Below are positions 59,938 through 64,000 of a stretch of 64,000 bases of DNA, one piece after another. Made by a program: the position numbers and the translations under genes. Each line of letters opens with the position of its first letter. Position 1 is the stretch's first letter. A model generated the notes under the pieces. The model worked only from the letters and a program-made list of their open reading frames with translations. It was not told the origin of the DNA and did not search any database. Source of the DNA: MR-S7 sp000400995 (GTDB taxonomy: Bacteria > Pseudomonadota > Gammaproteobacteria > Burkholderiales > Burkholderiaceae_C); assembly GCF_045291395.1 (NCBI RefSeq), contig NZ_CP152342.1, positions 1,736,001 to 1,800,000 of the forward strand. The letters are read 5' to 3'.

Positions 59938-60583
59938 GGCAGCACGGTACGAATCCGCAGGACTGGTGCACCGCTTCATGCCAGGGCTACGCTTCGATGG
60001 GCTGTGGCGGTATGCCGTGCGCGAGAGCGAAAGCACTCTGCGCTGGGACGAACTGCCGCTCGAGTCGGAGGTATCGCGCGCATCCGGGGACCCGGAAGGC
60101 GCCTGGTGGTGCGTGCGCCGGTGCGTGGCAGTGCTGGGCCAGCGGGCCTGGCGCCTGGTGCGCCCGCCGCAGGCGCTGCAGCGCTGTCCGTCCATCGCGC
60201 AGGTGGAGAGGGTGCTGCAGGCCATGCTGCCAGGTTGGGACCTGGGGGCAGAGCAGGGCAGGGGCCCGGCATCGATGAACGCCATCATCCGAGCCTTGGA
60301 GCAGGGCGGTTGCGCGCTGGTGCGGCTGGTGCTGCAAAGCCCCCGGCGACAGGGCGTGTGCTGGGCCTGGGTCGTGGGGGTGGAGATGCGGGCCCGGGCG
60401 CCGGTGCAGGCCCATGAGCGTGCGCTGCTGGTGGTGGGAGCGCCATGGCATGCGCCCTGGGGCTGTGGCTATGGGGCGCGGCTGATGCCCGGCGAGCACG
60501 GGGCCTGGGTGGTGCGCAGCACCGAGGGGCAATGCGTGGCCTGCGAGGCCGTGGAGGTGGTGGTGCTCGAGCCGGCGCCTTGA
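59930..60583 (+). CDS. Unknown 217-aa protein of the module
   Basis: I do not recognise this protein. It has Trp- and Cys-rich stretches (GAWWCVRRCVAVL, GVCWAWVVGVEMRAR, QCVACEAVEVVVL) and no signal peptide or long helix; a beta-rich globular fold is likely. The ATG at 59930 overlaps the previous stop by eight bases, so it is translationally coupled to the metal-binding-like gene and probably works with it. Confidence 0.6.
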   Translation: MAEAARYESAGLVHRFMPGLRFDGLWRYAVRESESTLRWDELPLESEVSRASGDPEGAWWCVRRCVAVLGQRAWRLVRPPQALQRCPSIAQVERVLQAMLPGWDLGAEQGRGPASMNAIIRALEQGGCALVRLVLQSPRRQGVCWAWVVGVEMRARAPVQAHERALLVVGAPWHAPWGCGYGARLMPGEHGAWVVRSTEGQCVACEAVEVVVLEPAP

Positions 60584-60590
60584 TGGACAG

Positions 60591-60651
60591 ACGGATCCCG
60601 TGCGTGCATGTGCATGCGCGGGATCCGTCGTGTTGTGGGGGAGGTTTTTTT
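60591..60651 (+). terminator. Hairpin and T tract after the module
   Basis: ACGGATCCCG (60591-60600) pairs with CGGGATCCGT (60619-60628), with a further GCATG/CATGC-like inner part; a T tract lies at 60645-60651. It probably ends the transcript of the module before the H-NS-like gene. Confidence 0.7.
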
Positions 60652-60727
60652 GCGAAGAGCAGCTCAGAGATCAAGTGAAATAAGGGTTTGGCGCTATCCT
60701 ATTTGCATTTACACCCATGGAAAGTCG

Positions 60728-61012
60728 ATGAGTATCTACCAAGAATTGCTGGAGCAAAAGAAAGCCCTGGACCAACAGATTGCCACGGCGCGCAAGGCCG
60801 AGGCCAAGCAGGCGTTGGAATCCATCCATGCGCTGATCGCGGAGTTCGGGTTCACCTCGCAGCAGGTGTTTCCGTGGAAATCGCAGGTCAAGAAGGTGGT
60901 GGCCAAGTACCAGGATCCGGAGACAGGGGCGACTTGGAGTGGAAGAGGGAAGGCGCCGAAGTGGATTGAGGGGAAAGAGCGGGCGCGGTTCTTGGTTCAG
61001 AGCAGTGCATGA
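60728..61012 (+). CDS. H-NS family histone-like protein
   Basis: This is a 94-aa H-NS-like protein. It has an N-terminal coiled coil (YQELLEQKKALDQQIATARKA) and the C-terminal DNA-binding motif YQDPETGATWSGRGKAPKW with the core GRGKAP. Such proteins on mobile elements bind AT-rich DNA and silence foreign genes. ATG at 60728. Located at the end of the module; the AT-rich block at 53.3-55.2 kb would be a natural target. Confidence 0.93.
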   Translation: MSIYQELLEQKKALDQQIATARKAEAKQALESIHALIAEFGFTSQQVFPWKSQVKKVVAKYQDPETGATWSGRGKAPKWIEGKERARFLVQSSA

Positions 61013-61435
61013 GATAGCTGCCTACCAGCACGGGGAACGGTTTTGTCTGCGTCATGCTGGACTTAGATACGCGAAGTTGGCGCCTGAGCCTTTGCTGTTC
61101 CTCAGCTAATCATGCAGTATGGGCGTTTCCCGCCATCCATGTTTTGAGAATACCCCATCGATGAAGGCCACAACGAAGCGGGTGCAGGCTGAGCGCGTTG
61201 CGAACTGGTCCCGATTCCACGCAACCTTCGACGCGGCCGAATTGATAAAAACTATCCCACTGACATTTCCTGGCAACTACCATCGCCGCCAACCAACAAT
61301 TAGTCAGCGCCGCCTCTCAGTGGAGAGGGTGGGATCAGACTCAAGCTAGTACTTCTGGCCACATCAGCGATGGCAGCAATGCCAATCCATACCGCTGCGC
61401 ATTGCTTCGTCGGAACAGATACCTGAAGGAGAGAC
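61013..61435. other. Intergenic region before the IPTL-CTERM gene
   Basis: About 423 bases without a convincing gene. A 76-codon frame at 61119-61349 has no recognisable features. GAAGGAGAGAC just before 61436 is the ribosome site of the next gene. No repeats were recognised. Confidence 0.5.
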
Positions 61436-63106
61436 ATGCTTCCGCACTTTTTCGTCACCCACCGCGCGCGAAGTGCCTACGCGATGGCAACGGTGACGAT
61501 AGCCGCGTTTGCTGCAGGCCTGCCGCTCCCGGCCTTCGCCTCGCCGGGCTGCAGGGCGGTCCACGGTGTCTCCGGCAATCTCAATGCGACGAACGACAGG
61601 CTGCTGCCTTTCGGCTACTTCAACGCAGGCGACCGTATCTCGGTCAACTTCTCGGGACCGGCCAGCGGCGCCTTCAAGTTCAGCCTTATCGGCGAGAACG
61701 AACAGGACGAGCGCACGTCCACTCCCGGCACCGTGGCGGTGGATGTGTCCAGTTCGCAGGGGCTGATCTATGCCGTGGACCTCTACCTCTCGCCCGGGGC
61801 CTCGGCCAGCCTGGCCTACCAGGTGTCCTGCGACTCCGCACTGCCTCAGCTGGCCCAGGTCTCCCCGGCTTCGGGCTCAGGCGGCATGGTCACGCTCACG
61901 GGCACGGGCTTTTACGGCACCACTGCCGTGCGCTTCGGTTCGCTGCCTGCCCCGTCCTTCATCGTGGACAATGCTGGCCGCATCATGGCCAAGACGCCGC
62001 CGGGCGTCGGCACGCAGACCGTCACGGTCACCACCGATGCGGGCACCACCTCCAACCCCGTCACCTACAGTTTCCAGGTGCCTACCATCGCCCTTGGCCC
62101 CACCACGCTGGCCGACGGCACCTACCAGAGCGGCTACAGCCGGCAACTGCAGGCCAGCGGCGGCACCGGCCCCTATGCCTACGCCGTCACCGCAGGCCAG
62201 CTTCCCACCGGCCTCCTGCTGAACCCAGTCACGGGCATTATCTCTGGCACGCCCAACGCGGCAGGCGATTCCAATTTCACGATCACCGCCACAGACGACA
62301 TCGGCTACACGGGCAGCCAGCCCTACAGTATGACCATCCAGCGGGCAGCGCAGACGCTGGCATTTTCCAGCACGCCTCCCGCCGCGGCCATCGTGGGGGG
62401 AGCGCCCTATGTGCCCACGGTCAGTGCCGGGGCATCCGGCCAGCCCGTGGTGCTGTACATCGATGCGGCCGCCAACGCGGTATGCCGGTTGCAGGGCGGG
62501 GGCATTGCCTTCACGGGCGCAGGCACCTGCATCATCAACATCAACCAGGCCGGCTCGGCCAACTACGCCCCGGCCCAGGCCCAGCAAAGCTTTGCTGTGG
62601 GCAAGGTCAGCACCCAGACCACGCTGGCCGCTTCCACGGCTACCGCGGTGGCGGGCCAGCAGGTGGTCTTTACCGCCAACGTGGCGCCGGCCGGTCCGAA
62701 CATGGGTGGCGTGGTGGCCTTCATGAATGGAGCGACGGCCCTGCCCGGCTGCGATGCGGTCCCTTTGGTCACCGGACAGGCGCAATGCACTGCTTTTGTG
62801 ACCCCGGGATCGCACTCCATCGTGGCCATGTACGGCGGCGATGCGAATAACTTGGCAAGCCAGAGTCAGCCGTCGGCAGTCATTGTGAGCGCACCCGCCC
62901 CGGTGCCTTCACTCCAATCATGGACCACGGCGCTGTTGGCATTGCTCATGGCAACGGCAGCCGCTCGGGTTGGACGGCGTCGCGTACGGATGGTCGATGA
63001 CCAGGTCGCTTGCGCGGAAGTTATGGGCGTGAATGAGGGGTGCGCTCGTGAGCAAAGCGGCTGCGGCGGTGAGCGCCATGGCGCGGCGCGTAAAATGGCG
63101 AGGTGA
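61436..63106 (+). CDS. IPTL-CTERM-type surface protein with IPT/TIG and Ig-like domains, 3' end fused to antisense DNA
   Basis: This is a 556-aa exported protein. It has a signal peptide (about 1-36), an IPT/TIG-like domain (about 138-220, QVSPASGSGGMVTLTGTGF), a putative-Ig repeat (about 225-302, AGQLPTGLLLNPVTGIISGT) and a bacterial Ig-like domain (about 395-485). A C-terminal sorting region follows: PSLQSWTTALLALLMATAAA and RVGRRR, a variant of IPTL-CTERM. After RRR (residue 516, base 62983) the frame continues 40 residues through the antisense of a truncated copper-chaperone gene, without a proper stop. ATG at 61436 with GAAGGAG upstream. Predicted to be surface or outer-membrane linked. 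Confidence 0.8.
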   Translation: MLPHFFVTHRARSAYAMATVTIAAFAAGLPLPAFASPGCRAVHGVSGNLNATNDRLLPFGYFNAGDRISVNFSGPASGAFKFSLIGENEQDERTSTPGTVAVDVSSSQGLIYAVDLYLSPGASASLAYQVSCDSALPQLAQVSPASGSGGMVTLTGTGFYGTTAVRFGSLPAPSFIVDNAGRIMAKTPPGVGTQTVTVTTDAGTTSNPVTYSFQVPTIALGPTTLADGTYQSGYSRQLQASGGTGPYAYAVTAGQLPTGLLLNPVTGIISGTPNAAGDSNFTITATDDIGYTGSQPYSMTIQRAAQTLAFSSTPPAAAIVGGAPYVPTVSAGASGQPVVLYIDAAANAVCRLQGGGIAFTGAGTCIININQAGSANYAPAQAQQSFAVGKVSTQTTLAASTATAVAGQQVVFTANVAPAGPNMGGVVAFMNGATALPGCDAVPLVTGQAQCTAFVTPGSHSIVAMYGGDANNLASQSQPSAVIVSAPAPVPSLQSWTTALLALLMATAAARVGRRRVRMVDDQVACAEVMGVNEGCAREQSGCGGERHGAARKMAR

Positions 63107-63109
63107 CAT
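62918..63109 (-). pseudogene. PCu(A)C-like copper chaperone, truncated 5' remnant
   Basis: The start at 63109 has AAGGAG upstream. It encodes a signal peptide (FTRRAMALTAAAALLTSAPLIHA) followed by HNFRASDLVIDHPYATPS, the first strand of PCu(A)C copper chaperones. The homology stops at about 62975-62985, where the IPTL-CTERM gene of the opposite strand ends; the frame then runs into unrelated residues and stops at 62918. The 3' two-thirds of the gene are missing. It follows the MbnH-like gene on the minus strand, a copper-related context. Confidence 0.65.
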
Positions 63110-63153
63110 GGAAACTCCTTCACTGGATTGAGAACGATGGCCGAGCCGGGACT

Positions 63154-64000
63154 TCATGGCCGGCGGCACTCGGGTTGATTGACGGGTGGCTCGAATGGGC
63201 TGGAGAACCGTGCGCTGCAGAGGAAGCTGTGGTCCGTCAGCGTCTTCAGAAACGCCACCAGATCGGCGCGCTCCTGTGCATTGAGATCGATCTGGTTGAT
63301 GAGGTCGTTCTTGTGGGGGTTGGCCCTACCGTCGCCGGCATGCGGGCCCTCATTGACCTGGCGGCCACCCGCTGCATAGAAGTCCACGACCTCCTCCAGG
63401 GTGGCGATGCTGCCGTCGTGCATGTAAGGCCCCGTGACCTCGACGTTGCGCAGGCTGGGAGCTCGGAATGCCCCCATGTCCTCTGAGCGTTGGGTGAGCT
63501 CGAACAGCCCCCGGTTAGGCTCGGGGAAAGCACCAGTTCCCCCGAGGTTGTAGAGGCCGGTGTTGTGGAAGGGCGTGTCGACGAGGCGGCTCTTTGCGTG
63601 GATGGTCTGGTCGTTGAAGTTGAAGCTGCCATGGCAGTGGAAGCATTCGGCCTTCTCTCCGAAGAACAGTTCAAGGCCTCGCGTCTGCGCGGCGTTGAGC
63701 TGCGCCTTGCCCTGCAGGTGGCGGTCGTAGAGGCTGTCACCCGAAAGCAGGGTTCGCTCGAAGGCGGCGATCGCCTGGATGATGTGGGTCCACCGGACCG
63801 GCGTCTTGTCTCCGGGAAAGGCCAGCGCGAAGCGTCGGCGATAGTCCTCATCGCCCGAGAAGCGCGCAAGCACTTCGGCTTTGTTGCCATCGTCGATGCC
63901 CATTTCCACGGGCTCGGTGCCGAACAACGGCACTTCCATCTGCTGCTCCAACGTGACCAAAGCAGGATTGGCCCAGGTGAACGTCGGGTGGTAGACCACA
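63154..64000 (-). CDS. MbnH-like di-haem cytochrome c peroxidase family protein, partial
   Basis: The visible C-terminal 281 residues belong to the MbnH/cytochrome c peroxidase-like family. They have one haem site CFHCH (in GEKAECFHCHGSF), the segment MGAFRAPSLRNVEVTGPYMHDGSIATLEEVVDFYAAGG and the C-terminal LNAQERADLVAFLKTL. The other haem site and the signal peptide lie beyond the right edge of the window. Such proteins are periplasmic and work with MbnP-type copper-binding proteins; the truncated PCu(A)C gene 45 bases downstream fits a copper-handling locus. Confidence 0.85.
   Translation of the reverse strand, partial: VVYHPTFTWANPALVTLEQQMEVPLFGTEPVEMGIDDGNKAEVLARFSGDEDYRRRFALAFPGDKTPVRWTHIIQAIAAFERTLLSGDSLYDRHLQGKAQLNAAQTRGLELFFGEKAECFHCHGSFNFNDQTIHAKSRLVDTPFHNTGLYNLGGTGAFPEPNRGLFELTQRSEDMGAFRAPSLRNVEVTGPYMHDGSIATLEEVVDFYAAGGRQVNEGPHAGDGRANPHKNDLINQIDLNAQERADLVAFLKTLTDHSFLCSARFSSPFEPPVNQPECRRP

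Noticed and set aside
61119..61349. 76-codon open frame before the IPTL gene
   Set aside because: No ribosome site, no recognised features and mixed composition.
48348..62980. Search for an integrase and a second copy of the tRNA-Ser 3' end
   Set aside because: No tyrosine or serine recombinase frame and no repeat of the tRNA end was found, so no attR site is reported.

Overview
The window is high-GC bacterial DNA typical of a Comamonadaceae betaproteobacterium (Acidovorax, Alicycliphilus, Comamonas and relatives). The reasons are the gene content (several liv-type and tripartite-type substrate-binding proteins, a GNAT-Rnk fusion, an IPTL-CTERM protein) and a dispersed hairpin repeat built around AGCGCTTG...CAAGCGCT. 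The genus cannot be settled from sequence reading alone. From 1 to about 48.2 kb the DNA is a core-like chromosome. From the tRNA-Ser at 48.25 kb to about 63 kb it is an accessory region, and the last kilobase returns to copper/haem genes on the minus strand.

Layout, 1-29 kb: livH(partial)MGF with a bifunctional FadB-like enzyme and a thiolase (1-6.5 kb, + strand); a GNAT-Rnk fusion (-); an ECF41 sigma factor with its AhpD-like partner and a matching promoter (8-9.5 kb); an acyl-CoA dehydrogenase, a flavodoxin-like protein and an EamA exporter; a minus-strand block of a CynX-like transporter, a nucleoside deaminase, a frameshifted ABC binding protein, an MFS transporter and glnS (13.4-19.4 kb); a PXPV secreted protein, aroQ, two alpha/beta hydrolases, arfB and a DUF3014 protein (19.6-23.6 kb); an MFS transporter, an Lrp regulator and a divergent solitary aceE-type E1 gene (23.6-28.2 kb).

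Layout, 28-48 kb: an amidase coupled to a Bug-type binding protein, divergent from a LysR regulator; a GntR-controlled four-carbon sugar-acid operon (ltnD, denD, otnK, otnC, otnI; 31.6-37.2 kb) that should convert L-threonate and D-erythronate to dihydroxyacetone phosphate; mtfA, lpxH, two cyclophilins and a TPR protein (-); cysS, an AlkA-type glycosylase, accA, a chemoreceptor, tilS and lysC (+); then tRNA-Ser(GCU).

The accessory region begins right after the tRNA. It holds a decayed IS110 transposase, an arsR-arsI-acr3-arsC arsenic operon with its operator, a complete IS5-family element flanked by CTAG duplications, an AT-rich block (53.0-55.7 kb: an unknown 306-aa protein, an AlpA-like regulator, a YagK/YfjJ-like protein), and a high-GC module (55.8-61.0 kb: two small membrane proteins, DUF932, YqaJ nuclease, a Cys-rich metal-binding-like protein, an unknown protein, an H-NS-like protein) in which hairpins or terminators follow many of the genes. 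No integrase or second tRNA end was seen. At about 62.98 kb an IPTL-CTERM protein gene runs without a stop codon into the antisense strand of a truncated PCu(A)C-like copper chaperone gene, which sits beside a partial MbnH-like di-haem protein.

Three genes carry single-base frame breaks in G/C homopolymers (13.50, 16.03 and 58.83 kb). These may be sequencing under-calls rather than true mutations.
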